From Lotus japonicus (lineage: Eukaryota > Streptophyta > Magnoliopsida > Fabales > Fabaceae): a stretch of DNA of 64,000 nucleotides. The position numbers were made by a program, and so were the translations under genes. Below, piece after piece: positions 44,666 to 55,837 of this stretch. Under the pieces are notes generated by a model. The model was not told the origin of the DNA. It saw only the letters and a list, made by a program, of their open reading frames with translations, and did not search any database. The stretch is taken from the NCBI RefSeq assembly GCF_012489685.1, contig NC_080046.1:32953763-33017762 (forward strand). The letters run 5' to 3'. Every line of letters starts with the position of its first letter. Position 1 is the first letter of the stretch.

Positions 44666-45790
44666 CTTTGAATTGTGTTGTACTAAATTTTGCATTTTAA
44701 AAAGTTTGGTGCAATGGATAAAAAAAACAAAATATTAAATGTTAGAGACACATGCTTTTTATCCTCGTTCACCCCTAAACGATGGGGCTACATCCAGTCC
44801 TTGATTATACCAAGATGAACACTGCAAGTATCAAGGACTTTGAATTGTGTTGTACTAAGACTTTGCTTTTTAAAAAGTTTTGGCAAACGTTTGGTGCAAC
44901 GGATAAAAAAATAGAATAGTAAATGTTGGAGACACATGATTTTTATCCTAGTTCACCTCTAAACAATGAGGTTACGTCTAATCCTTGGCTATACCAAGAT
45001 TTCACACTGCAAGTATCAAAGACTTCTCCAACAAGTATTCTCAAGGACTTCTCCTACAAGTATTATCAAGGACTTCTCCTAAACAATATTTTTCAAGATA
45101 GTTTTCTTCTACAAGAATCTCTTCTTACAAGAGTGATAGTAGAGAGTTTCAAGCTCATAAACTATAAATATGGTGTATGAGTTTTGACTCTGAGAATATA
45201 CTTTATGCTCTAATTCTAGAGAGAGTAGAGGTAAATGATTTGACTCTCAGGAACGGTTCTCTCTTCTATGTGAAGACTATGTTGATGAATCTTTTTGTGT
45301 GTGAGCTAAAAGCTACTAGCAATGTCTTCAGGTCTTGCTTTTTATACTTCAAGATCTTCTATAGGAGAGATGATAGCCGTTGAAGCTTGTACCTCACAGA
45401 CATTCTAGTTGTTGGATAAAACGGGACTTTCGTCAAATGCATTTAATGCATACTACTATTTGACGAAGATCTTTTGCCATAAAGACGTAGTTTGTGAGCT
45501 GGTAGGTAGCATTGGTCATTGCTTCTATCCGTTGATGTGAAGATTTGGAAATTTGATTGTGACAATGTTGTACTTTAGCTTCGGTTATTGTGCTTTGTAG
45601 AGGATCACATGATCTTTTTGCACTTGACTTCCTCTCCAAGATTGTCAGAGATATTTTCCAAATTGAAAATGACGCTCATTCTCTAGAGCACTTTCATTGA
45701 TCAGCTTGAGCTAGATGATGGATACATTCAGTCAATGAAGTCTTCTCTTTAGCAGACCGTCTTGTAACCTTGACTTGCATTTATCATTAG
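44666..45790 (-). mobile_element. Decayed copia-type LTR with 172-bp tandem duplication
   Basis: Minus-strand LTR character: AAGTATAAAAAGC at about 45357-45345 as TATA region, and a typical copia boundary phrase (TTTATCCTAGTTCACC on the plus strand) near the left. The left part is present twice: CTTTGAATTGTGTTGTACTAA at 44666 and 44838, each followed by GGTGCAA.GGATAAAAAAA and the TTTATCC phrase. Both copies have diverged. No PBS or coding sequence adjoins. Confidence 0.45.
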
Positions 45791-46658
45791 AAAGTAAAGG
45801 GCGTAGTCCATAAGTGATATTTCTTGAAATTCAATTCATATGAAACTTTTAATTGTTACACTTATACCATTGAAATTGTTATCATTCAAAATATGATAAT
45901 TGATATGAATAGTGTTTGAACTTAACATCATTCACACAATCACACCTAATCTTTTTTACATTTATTTTCCACTTCAAATTTTAATCATCTTTCTCAATCA
46001 ATCTCATGCTTCCTCTACTGCTCTTTTCTTTCTATTTCTCTCTTCATTGCACCTCTTTTCCACTTTAAATAAGTATGAAATATAATGAAACTTTAGTCAA
46101 ATTCAAACAATGAAAATTATCAATTGACATATATTTTCTGGCGTTACCTTCGAGACATACCACTTTGCGGCGGTTTTCAATAGTAAAAAAATAGTCGGAG
46201 TTAAAAATCATTACAAAGTAGTATATCCGGAAGTCAACTAAAAAGTGTATATCCATGTATAATCCTTCTAAACAATCACATGTTTAAAACAGAGCAAAGC
46301 TCAATCACTGAATAAAACAAAGATGGGTTATCGATCACCAGAACAAAGTAACCATGGGCCACCTGGTTCGGCCGCTACCTGCTAGGCTACCATTAATTCA
46401 TGTCGAAAAAAATATTCCCCATCAACAATGAAAGAAGAAAAAATACAAAAAACAAGGGAAGCTTTTTCCATAAGCACAACTAGCATACCAACAAAAGAAG
46501 TAAAGGAAAACCATCAAAGTGATAGTACTGAGTGAATAAGAAGTTTTGTTACCATTTGGCGCAAAAAGTCATGTTTCACACCTCTCTTAAAAAACTTAGC
46601 ATCAAATGATATGAAGAAAACATAAGCCATTGTTTTAGAATTTGTTTCTATATCCACT
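45791..46658. other. Unassigned sequence
   Basis: No gene. At about 46321-46392 the minus strand reads GTAGCCTAGCAGGTAGCGGC..., a box-A-like start without a clear box B, possibly a SINE fragment. Confidence 0.3.
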
Positions 46659-46982
46659 ATGACTCCTTACACGGATTCGTATAGCCCTCAACAACTAGAA
46701 GAGGCTCAATTCTCTCATGACAAGAACTTTGCCAAGCATGGAAAGATCATGTTATTGGTGCTTGTCATGATTTTCTCTCTTTTCTTCGTGTTTATCCTCA
46801 TGATACCATGCCTGAAGAAGCATCGTGCGAGGGGTTCTCATGAAAGAGAAACAGGTGGAGATTCCACTATTGCAGGCCAAATTAGGAGCACTCCCTCCCA
46901 CTTGTTCCTTGGACGAAGAAAAGAAGATACTACACTTGATGCCAATTCGACATGCAACACAAGTAGAAAATTTCCTTTGTAA
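46659..46982 (+). CDS. Small predicted membrane protein, unknown function
   Basis: 107 residues. One strong hydrophobic helix at about 30-51 (IMLLVLVMIFSLFFVFILMI) after a short polar N-terminus (MTPYTDSYSPQQLEEAQF), then a basic, polar tail. The positive residues after the helix suggest that the tail faces the cytoplasm. The N-terminal part recalls the membrane segment of plant ATL RING-H2 ligases, but no RING cysteines follow, so at most this would be a truncated relative. Codon use looks ordinary and there are no neighbouring transposon features for several hundred bases. It could also be a chance frame. Confidence 0.4.
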   Translation: MTPYTDSYSPQQLEEAQFSHDKNFAKHGKIMLLVLVMIFSLFFVFILMIPCLKKHRARGSHERETGGDSTIAGQIRSTPSHLFLGRRKEDTTLDANSTCNTSRKFPL

Positions 46983-47025
46983 GGAATTGCATGATTAGTT
47001 GGTATTCCCATGGAGAAGAAGAGAT

Positions 47026-47175
47026 AAGGGTTTTTTTTATAGGAAAATGTTAGTTGTTAGTAATGTTAGTAAATTAGTCCTTCTCAGGGTTCGAACCTTA
47101 GCCTGGACCATTCACCCTTCATCCCACCCAAGTCTTATGTCTTTAGCTTTAATCATTTGAGCTATCATTCGGAGA
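47026..47175 (-). mobile_element. SINE-like sequence with A-rich tail
   Basis: Minus strand: box-A-like GATAGCTCAAATGATTAAAG, box-B-like GGTTCGAACC about 60 bases later, body CTGAGAAGGACTAATTTACT, and a tail CCTATAAAAAAAACC. A stretch at about 48067-48110 on the plus strand (ACTAATTTACTAACAATTAAC...TATAAAAC) repeats the end of this element, so a second truncated copy lies 1 kb away in the other orientation. Confidence 0.55.
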
Positions 47176-47179
47176 CAGA

Positions 47180-48861
47180 TAAAGATAAGTACTTGAATTT
47201 CATGTTGATAATAGTTTAGATATCCAAAACTTCTTGTACGTTGGTTATTGTAATTGGTAATTATTTTGTGTTGGTGACTATTTGTGTTGGTGTTCCAAGT
47301 CAATGTCACTACACCTTATGTTATAGGGCATGCCCAGCAGCTAGTTGAATCATGGGCTTGAATCGTTTCAACATCATTGTATACACTTACATTTTAGTCC
47401 TTAATATGATGTAGAAACCTGAATGAAACCCGTGTCGTTACTTCGTTAATCAATTATCTGGTCCATTTTTTGTTTTATTTGATACCTCAAAATTGAACCT
47501 GCCTATATTTTATTGTATATACTTGTCTTTGCATTCTATGTTCCAAAAGTTGAGGATATTAGCTAAGTCTACTTTCGCAAATGATTTTGCACCCTATATC
47601 TTTTTCATTTGGAACAGGCGAACCAATTGTGTAAATATCCAACCTAAGAAAAATCTAATTTGCGTGAGTCAGGAGCCGACTCTAAGTAAGTAAGCATCGC
47701 TTCATAGATGACAAATGGACAACCTTTATGACTTTAGAGTTATTACACATTCTTCTTTTGCAACAAATTTTGTTTCTATTCCCCTTTCTTATGTCAAGAG
47801 ACCTAGAAACAAAGCTCCTCTAACCAAATTAACCTTACAAACCATCCCGTCTACCAATGTGATGGTTGCTTCTTCCAATGGATGACAAGAAGGTTTGTTA
47901 GACTTTATATGTTACGAGATTTCTTGTTTCTAGCCACCTTGAGATAAATATCAGAAAGAATAGAAGCGCAGCAAGTTGGAGATTAACAACGCTTAATAGC
48001 TCTAAAGCCATAAAATGTTGTTTTATAAGCTGTCAATCTGTCATGTATGAACATTTCATGGTGTAGGAACTAATTTACTAACAATTAACATTTGTCTATA
48101 AAACAAATTTAAAGTTAATGTTCTTTCAACCAAGGTATCACTTTCATTATGGAAATTATCTACTAGGGTTGTCCAACGAACAGGTTCGGGCCCAAAGTTC
48201 GGTTTTGGTCAGGTGGAATCAGCCTCGAGCCAAAGACCGCCTCCGTCCGATCAGTATCATTGGGTTGCTTGGGTTCGGTCCTTGCGGGTTTCGGGTGCAC
48301 CGGATCGGGTGAACAACAACCGACAAGAGAAAAAAAGAAAAAGAAGTTCTTAATACTGATAAAAGAGAAGAGATGAAAGAAGACAATAAATTTACATTAA
48401 AATTGCAACTAATAAAATGAAATTAATACATTCAAACTGAAGAACCAGATTCTAACAAAATTAAAAAACATTACAGATCTGATATCTACACAAAATGTCT
48501 GAACAAGATAATTAAATAAATTAAATGAATTGAACAACCCAAACAGGTGTTTTTTCTAGAGTTATGATTCATCCACACTTTCCAACTCTTTTCCACATTT
48601 TTTTTAACTGTTTATCTCTTCTCTATCAATCAAATCATCTATCACATCTTTAGTTTTTCTCTCGTTTCTTCCTATCTCTCTCCTCATCCACCTCTTTCCA
48701 CCTCATCTTTGAGGTGTGAATAGAAGATTATTCTTTTTTCTATATTGTTAACCCAACCCACCGTGTGAGTAGAATCAATAGAGATACCCATTAATATTTT
48801 GGTCCACCGGTGCACCATGATTTATCACCATTAGATCTTAGTATCTTGGAATATTCTTTAA
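47180..48861. other. Unassigned sequence
   Basis: No gene supported. At about 48165-48310 a GC-rich block CTAGGGTTGTCCAACGAACAGG with repeated GGTTCGG words resembles the end of a hAT-type short element, but I cannot find the opposite end. Confidence 0.35.
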
Positions 48862-48889
48862 CTAGTAAGTAGCTCGTGCATTGCACGGG
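48862..48889 (-). mobile_element. Second Helitron 3' end
   Basis: Minus strand: hairpin CCCGTGC-AAT-GCACGAG (48889-48873, one G-T pair), seven bases, then CTAG and T (48865-48861), the same layout as at 27526-27552. No helicase sequence is seen to the right up to the copia LTR at 49327, so this would be a non-autonomous element whose 5' end I cannot place. Confidence 0.65.
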
Positions 48890-49326
48890 TAATTTTAAAA
48901 CTACTTTTAATGGTTTTATTTCTTAATATTCTTTTTAATGTAACTTTTAAATTTTTTTTATATATTTGAAATATGTCATAATATTTAGGCATGTGCTATA
49001 GTGATATATCAAAGTAAATAAAAATAACTAAACATAAAATTAAAATTGATCATATGACTAATATTAAAATTGTTCATCGGAGTTTACTTGACACGAATAT
49101 AACAAAACATGAAACATATGCTAATGTAGCAAAAGTCTCAATGCAATCAAATCTTATTTCACATCTCGATCTTAATACGTTTCAACTTCTTAGTTCAAGA
49201 AGTTTGTGCTGCAAAATTTTGCGCTATATGGGAACAATTATGATTTCAATGTGATATTATTTTCATAGGAGTGGAGATAATAAATACTGTAATTCAAGTT
49301 CCCTATAGGATGAATGTTCTGCACGA

Positions 49327-50163
49327 TGTTGGGACAATAGGTTCGACAATCGCTTAATAGTGAAAGCAGAAACTTAAAACATAAATAACAATACACAGGA
49401 ATTGTTAACCCAGTTCAGTGAAAAAATTTCACCTACGTCTGGACGGTTTGCACCCAAAGAAAGGAAATCCACTATCTCAAGATTCAGGAATTACAGACAC
49501 TCATGAACACCACAGTTCATAGTTCACTTCCTAATCTATCCAATGTATATCTACTTAGAATCTCAACCTAAGTATGAGAGCCCCTCTCACTTTCTCTCAA
49601 TCACTGCCACAGTGATTGGTGAACACAATCAACAACAAGAGTTTGAAAGCAATCAAACAACACAGAACCCCTCTTTGCTTTATAGAACCAGTGAGCAAAG
49701 AGGAGTCACAACTAACAAAGGACAAAACACAATGAACAATCCTAAAACACTTGATCTCTCTCAATAGCTTCGATAGTCTTCAAGCTTTAGGTCTTCATCC
49801 TTTTTATATACTTCAGCAACGACAGCATAGGCTCTAGGGTTAGCTTGGGCTGAAGTAACAGATTGCAGCGACAACAATTCAAAACGTAATCTTGTTAGAT
49901 ATTGTTTCGTATTGCACAAGAAAAGATAGAAACCAATCTTTTAACAAAGATTGTTTCAACAAATAACAACCCACAGATAAAACCCTTCTGGTACAGCTAC
50001 TTGATCCTCAAGTAACTACAAAAGCATATCTTCATAATCTTCAAGGGCCCACAACTAAAACTCAAGCTGAGGACTAATGCCCTAGCTTCGCAGAATCAGA
50101 TGCCACGGCATCTGCTTCGACAATCGGTTGTTTTGACAAAATGCAAGACAACATGTAACAACA
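49327..50163 (-). mobile_element. 3' LTR of SIRE-like copia element
   Basis: 837 bp, TG at 49327 and CA at 50162-50163 on the plus strand. In element sense it begins TGTTGTTACATGTTGTC directly after the purine tract GACAAAGGGGGAGAT (50178-50164), which marks this as the 3' LTR of a minus-strand element. TATATAAAAAGG at about 49808-49797 on the minus strand is the likely TATA box. It is not the same family as the solo LTR at 33349. Confidence 0.8.
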
Positions 50164-50375
50164 ATCTCCCCCTTTGTCAAATTTTGTCTAAAACAACTCA
50201 CTGATCAGAGAGGGTAAACAAAAAGAATCAAGTCGTCCCCTTAAGCAGAGCTCCCCCTCAAAAGATGCATTCATACCAACAACTAGCATAGTTGGAACAT
50301 AACACTTAGCACCACAGCACACAAACTATCAACAAGTTTCAAAGAGTAATATCAGAATATAGCATGATTACTCTA
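50164..50375 (-). mobile_element. 3' internal tail of SIRE-like element
   Basis: Non-coding sequence between the end of pol (lost) and the purine tract. Two purine blocks on the minus strand (TTTGACAAAGGGGGAGA at the LTR, and TTTTGAGGGGGAGCTCTGC near 50262-50244) are typical for this copia group. At 50375/50376 it is fused to the inner part of a Tekay-type LTR. Confidence 0.65.
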
Positions 50376-53300
50376 CAATGTACACCCGGTGGCAAGTTGA
50401 AGCTGACAATGTAGCGCCTCCAAACTCCGCGCGTCAGGCTTGGCATCCGGTCAACGCGATCCTCCATTATTCGCCCCGAATAGATAGCTCGGTGGCCGGC
50501 GGGGTCGACCACCTATGAGCCCGGGGTGTCCTGGTCCAACATCTCGAACCTAGTCCCCCCCCGAAGGGACGACCATCTCGTACCAGTCTGCCATGGGCGT
50601 CTGACAATAAAGGGCATACATAGCCCCCCAAACACAGGTAGCACGCGCAAGGGTCAACTCAAAGAATTACATAATAGTACAACCAATAGGTAAAGTTTAA
50701 GTAATAGCTACATAGGCTTAGATGTAGATGACAACATTATAACTTTTATATTTTACCAAAGGAAATAATAACATTTATTGGCAAACAACATATATCAAGT
50801 AAGATTAACAAGTACCAAATACATTCGACAGCAAAGTCAGTGTGAATGGTGCATGAATGCAAATGCTAAGGAACAAGATGCAATCCGGAGGGATGGGCAC
50901 CAACGAGTCAGCCCTAACACCAGCCACGGTGGGACCATTTCCGCTCGGGCGTCTCTTATACCAAACAAAATGTAGTCAGATCAGCAGTGAACCCGTAGGT
51001 CTGCCATTTCCGTCTGCTACTAAGAATCACCGCAGTGTTCTTACATGGAAATCCGGGTCTTATGACCATTTTTGGAATCCAACGAGGCCCGACATTCTGC
51101 CGTATATTAACCTCAATGAGTGCATGAATGCAAGTGGTTAGCCAAACAATGTCTCCGATCTCACTCGTCACGTCGTCACGTGTTCTAGCTAACTTATTGT
51201 CTCTAAAAAGAATACCCTAAGGTAAATGTCGATTCTGCGACAAAAGACAATTAAATATCAGAAAGAGTGTAATCACTCGTGATAACTTCTCGAGTTATCT
51301 GACTCATCTCCATCCGACGGTCAAAATATGCTTAGTGAGCGAAGAGTACCAATGTACTTGGAAACTTATAGTTCCCGGACTTATCTTTTAGATAGTCAAC
51401 AACAAATCTGCTCATCGAGCGAAAGAGTATCAACGTACCCGAAACTTATTAATTTCTCGGCTTATCCTTTAGATAGCCCAAACAACAAATCAGCTCATCG
51501 AGCGAAAGAGTATTAACATACTCGGAAACTCATTAGTTTCCCCAAACTTGGACTCGGTGACACTTCTCGTTTTCCAAAAACTAGTACTCACATCTTAAGC
51601 TCTTACTTGGATTTGTAATCATAAATTAAAGGTTTTGAGGTTGTTTAATGTCTTATGAATTTTCCTTGTAAAATAATTTCCATTTAGTTTTATCGCAAGT
51701 CTTATAAGTTTCAAAAGATCCCATGGCCCCAAATGATTCCCAGAGAAGGTCTCGATCCATCAACAATATCAAGAGTCCGAACCTCGGTCTGTCCCATCAA
51801 ACTTCCTCAAATCTCACAATAAAGTCTGGCATAACAGCCCGTTATCCTCACTCTGCCGAATAACAGATATATGTGTAATTGCATATTCAAAACAGTACAA
51901 TCCAACAGTCATGGTACATATAACAGCACATTGAGGAATAACCATTTAGCACTTAGCATATAGGGCAAATATCACACATCCTAGATTAACCAGATAGCAT
52001 TTAGCATGTGAATCAACCTCAACAACAATCAAGCAATAAAAGATTATCAATTGTCATCCGTAGCCTCAGAAAACATTTTCCCAATCAAGCAAAATCAAGT
52101 GCATAAATAGTAAATCAAGTCGAATTCGTCGACACCTAAGTCATTATCTAGCATTCAGAGAGAAACCCTCACCTGTAGGTTTTCCAGCTTGTTCCTCAAC
52201 TCTTCCTTCACAAACTTCTTCTTCGAATCCACAAAGTTCCTCAAACGAACCTTAGGACAAATTCACAGAAATCAATCAAATTAAGTCGATATAATCGAAA
52301 CAATACTAACTAAAGTTATACAAAGCCCAAGAAGCTTCAGAGTACAACATCTAGGCACGAATGGAAGGGCTTTTCCCGAATGGATGAGTTTTGACTCGTT
52401 TCAAGTTTTGTACAAAAACACTTCATTCGCTAAAACATGCATAACTCGAGCTACAGAACTCGGAATGACACGAAACCGGCGCCAAAATTTTGACAATTGA
52501 AAGAGATACGCAATGGCTCAGGTCATAGAGACCCAAAAAAATTATTTTTGGACACGGTACCCAAGCAAATAGGTTTCGGCCACTATGGAAAATAGGGTTT
52601 TCGAACTTTTTCTTCGATCTAAATCAATTCCTAGGTATTCTTAGGCGATATCTAGGCCAGGGAAACTCTCAGAAAAATTATCGGGTCAAAAACTGTCGCA
52701 GGGGTATTTTGGTCATTATTTCCAGCTCAGAATTTCAAAACTGGATTTTCGAAAAACAAATTGGATGGGGACGTTACCAACGCCGTTTATGACGACTAAT
52801 CCTACTAGCACTAAGCTAAGTCGTGAGTTTTCAGCTTAAAGGTCGCAACTTTGCTTAAAAATGGGTATTTCTCATAGAAATTGATTCCGGCGGCATTTCG
52901 GCGACATTCAGCAGAAAACGACCGAATATTCATGCTCTAGAACACGTAGGCAATAAGTTTAGACACTGAAATCAGCTTATTTGGACAGTTTTACAAAAAG
53001 GCTCAAAACTTGGAGCACAGAAAGACATAGCAAAAAGCGACGGAATTTAAGATCAGAAGAAAGAAATAACATCAGTACCTCGAGGCCTACGCGTAGCAAC
53101 GAACGGAACGACGATCGGTCAAGAATTGGAAAAAATCACTTTTCCTCCTTCCCCCTTGGAAGCCCACGGCCGTGTGTGTGTGTTTTGTGATTTTTTTGTT
53201 TTTTTTTTCATTTTTCATACTATATATAGGAAATGGAAAATGCGGAAAAATGAGAATTTCGCGATTCCGATTTTTCCTACTGATTCCAACGTATTTTAGA

Positions 53301-53932
53301 CACGATATTCTTCCCGCTGAATCGTCTAATTCTTCAAAGAAATAGCAGTATGATTTTATGTTTTCGAGGCTTGTTTTTAATGTGTACCGGCTAAAAATGC
53401 ACTTTATGATTTTGACCTCGGATGCAGAAACTTCCTACTGAAGAAAGATTAGAAATATCGAGAGAAGTAGGCGTGGGCGAGTGGAATCTTCATTTGAAGC
53501 TCCGAATATAAAAAGTCTTCATCGTCCGTTGATTTTAGGGTTTCTGAACAATCAGGGTTTCGGTTTCGGCAAACTTCAGAGTATGGGAATTTGACCTTCG
53601 TATATTCCAGGGTTTCGTATCGAAACGCTTGTCATGGAAAGGATTAAGAGAAATTCTGACATTCCTCTGAATATTTTTGGAATTAGTTCCTATAGTGCTT
53701 TAAGGGTAAATTAATCGTTTACTAACGCTCTTGCCCTAGGCGTAAGCGAATAAGACTCACGCTATAACTTATATCGACTTTAATACTATTCTTAGCCTTT
53801 TCCTGAACTTTCTCCTTCATACATTAATTCCATTCGATAAACTTGTTCAGGTGTTCCTTCACGTTACATCAAACTAATCGTGAATAAGGAATTTCACTAA
53901 TTTATTCCAAGCTTAAAAACTTGGGTCTTACA
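50376..53932 (-). mobile_element. Tekay-type LTR, copy B, 3'-truncated
   Basis: Minus-strand copy starting TGTAAGACCCAAG at 53932. It matches the LTR at 59810-63989 up to the equivalent of about 63257, so the last 730 bp or so are missing. Conserved with copy A: TATATATAGG TATA region (53228-53219), exon-1 donor CTCGAG|GTACTG (53079), a 78-nt exon-like block 52250-52173 between CCTAAG and GTGAGGG, and the reading-frame region near 50600-50380. The latter has one extra G in an eight-G run (7 in copy A) and a TAG replacing a Trp codon. The 36-bp minisatellite is absent; instead about three 82-bp units (TCATCGAGCGAAAGAGTAT...) occupy 51340-51540. The outer end lies in SIRE integrase. Confidence 0.88.
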
Positions 53933-55512
53933 CATTTACTTCCAAATAGGTGAAAGTATTTTACAGTAGGCTTCCTACCTTTCCATAGTTCATACTGAGT
54001 GGAAGATGTACCTGCTCTAATGGTGACCCTATTATGTATATAACAGGCAGTACTCATAGCTTCAACCCAGAACTTGTTTGGAATCTTCTTAGCATGTAAC
54101 ATTACTCTTGCTGATTCCTGGAGAATTCTATTCTTTCTTTCAACAATTCCATTCTGCTGAGGTGTGATGGGGGCAGAAAACTCATGACTTATTCCTTCTG
54201 ATCCACAGAACTCCAAGAATTTTAAATTCTCAAACTCTCTTTCAAGATCACTTCTGATTCTCACAATCACACTATTCTTCTCATTCTAAAGTCTCAAGCA
54301 TAGATTCTTGAATATTTCAAAAGTATCTGATTTTTCACTCATGAATTCAACCCATGTATACCTGGAAAAATCATCAACACAGACAAATACATACATTTTT
54401 CCTCCCAAGCTTTCAACCTGCATAGGATCCATAAGATCCATGTGAAGCAATTTAAGAACCTTTGTCGTGGTCTGATGTTGGAGCACCTTGTGTGACACCT
54501 TGGTTTGTTTTCCAATCTGACATTCTCCACAAATCTTTCCTTCTCCCAAGCTTAGTTTAGGAAGACCTCTTATTGCTTCATCAGCAATAACCTTTTGCAT
54601 GCTCCTGTAGTTGAGATTCCCTAGTCTTTGATGCCATACATTAACCTCATCTTCCTTGGCAATTGTCTTTTGATCTGACTCCTCTCATCACAATTCTGTC
54701 ATCATCTGCAGTCACAATACATTCTATTTTATTGAACTTCACATCAAGCCCTTGGTCATAGAGTTGGCTTATGTTGATCAGATTTGCAGTTAGACCATTA
54801 ACTAGTAGCACATAATTCAGATTAGGAGATTCTGTGGTCACAAGCTTCCCTACTCCCTTGATCTTCCCTTTAGCTCCATCTCCAAAGGTGACATAGTTGC
54901 TGGAGTGACTTCTGATGTCTTGCAGGAAGCTCTTGTTTCCTGTCATGTGCTTTGAGAAACCACTATCAAAATACCAGTCTTCCTTTGATGATGCTCTGAA
55001 TGAAGTGTAGGCTACCTGACATCTGACTTCACTCTTGGGCTTCCATTGCTTCCTCACCTGAGTAGGCTTTGAAGGCTTGATATTATTGCGGATCTGAGGA
55101 TAGCCATATAACTTGAAACAATAGGGCTTTATATGACCATTCCTACCACAGTAGTGACCCTTCCAAGGTGCAGTTTTGCCAATCTTAAGCTGGAGATTCA
55201 CATGTTGAGGCACATGTCGGGGAAATGGATCTGGCAACTGATAATTCATGGGCTTCATGAATTCAGATTGTTTTGTAGCAACAACAAATTTCTTTGGTCC
55301 TTTCTGATCTTCTTTGTTTGTTGTCCTGTGGTCAAAGCCAATTCCCTTCAAACTTCCTCCTTGCTTGCTAGTTTCTTTTAGAATTTCATCAAGCATGTCA
55401 GAACCACTATTCAGCATCCTAAGTGATTTGTGAGTAGCTTCAAGCTTTCTTGTCAGATTTACCACTTCCTCTTGAAGTCCTGCATTAATTAACATTAGGT
55501 TAGCCTTCTCCA
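53933..55512 (-). pseudogene. SIRE-like copia gag end, protease and integrase, broken
   Basis: The minus strand reads a knuckle remnant HYCGRNGHIKPYC (first Cys lost), protease WYFDSGFSKHMTG, the strand block YVTFGDGAKGKIKGVGKL, an integrase zinc region (CGECQIGKQTK) and the core with LLHMDLMDPM, RIRSDLEREF and QQNGIVERKN. Breaks: a frameshift near 54645 (after SKDNC) and an in-frame TAG at 54286-54288. The right end is cut by a Tork-like copia at 55513, the left end by a Tekay LTR at 53932. Reverse transcriptase and RNase H are absent; the 3' end of the element reappears at 50375-49327. A deletion must have removed pol and the end of the Tekay LTR together. Confidence 0.85.
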
Positions 55513-55774
55513 TGTTATGTTATGTAGTCAATTTGTAGTCCCACATCGCTTATGTAGTCTATTTGTAAGTCTCACATTGCTTAGAATAAGGAGGAGGTTG
55601 ACTTACTCCTACTATATATAAGCACCTCATTGTAAGCATTATACACACCAAAAGAAATATTACTACCTAGTGTAGCCGTGGACGTAGGTACACACATTGT
55701 GTTCCGAACCACGTTAAAAATTCCTGTGTGATTTTTCTTTCTCTCTTCTCTCCTTTCTATTATTGCTCCCAACA
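55513..55774 (+). mobile_element. 5' LTR of Tork/Tnt1-like copia
   Basis: 262 bp from TGTTATGTTATGTAGTC to GCTCCCAACA, followed after AC by the primer site TGGTATCAAGAGC at 55777. TATATATA at 55613-55620 is the likely TATA box. Within the LTR a unit TATGTAGTC.ATTTGTA.GTC.CACAT.GCT occurs twice near the start. The left flank is SIRE gag, so the insertion split that element. Confidence 0.88.
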
Positions 55775-55837
55775 ACTGGTATCAAGAGCTTTAGGTTCGT
55801 GGGATAGATCCTCAGTTTAGAGGAAGAAGTGGGAGCA

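Noticed and set aside
46321..46392. SINE head (GTAGCCTAGCAGGTAGCGGCC on the minus strand)
   Set aside because: Box A is plausible but a proper box B and a tail are missing, so it is listed only as a possible fragment.
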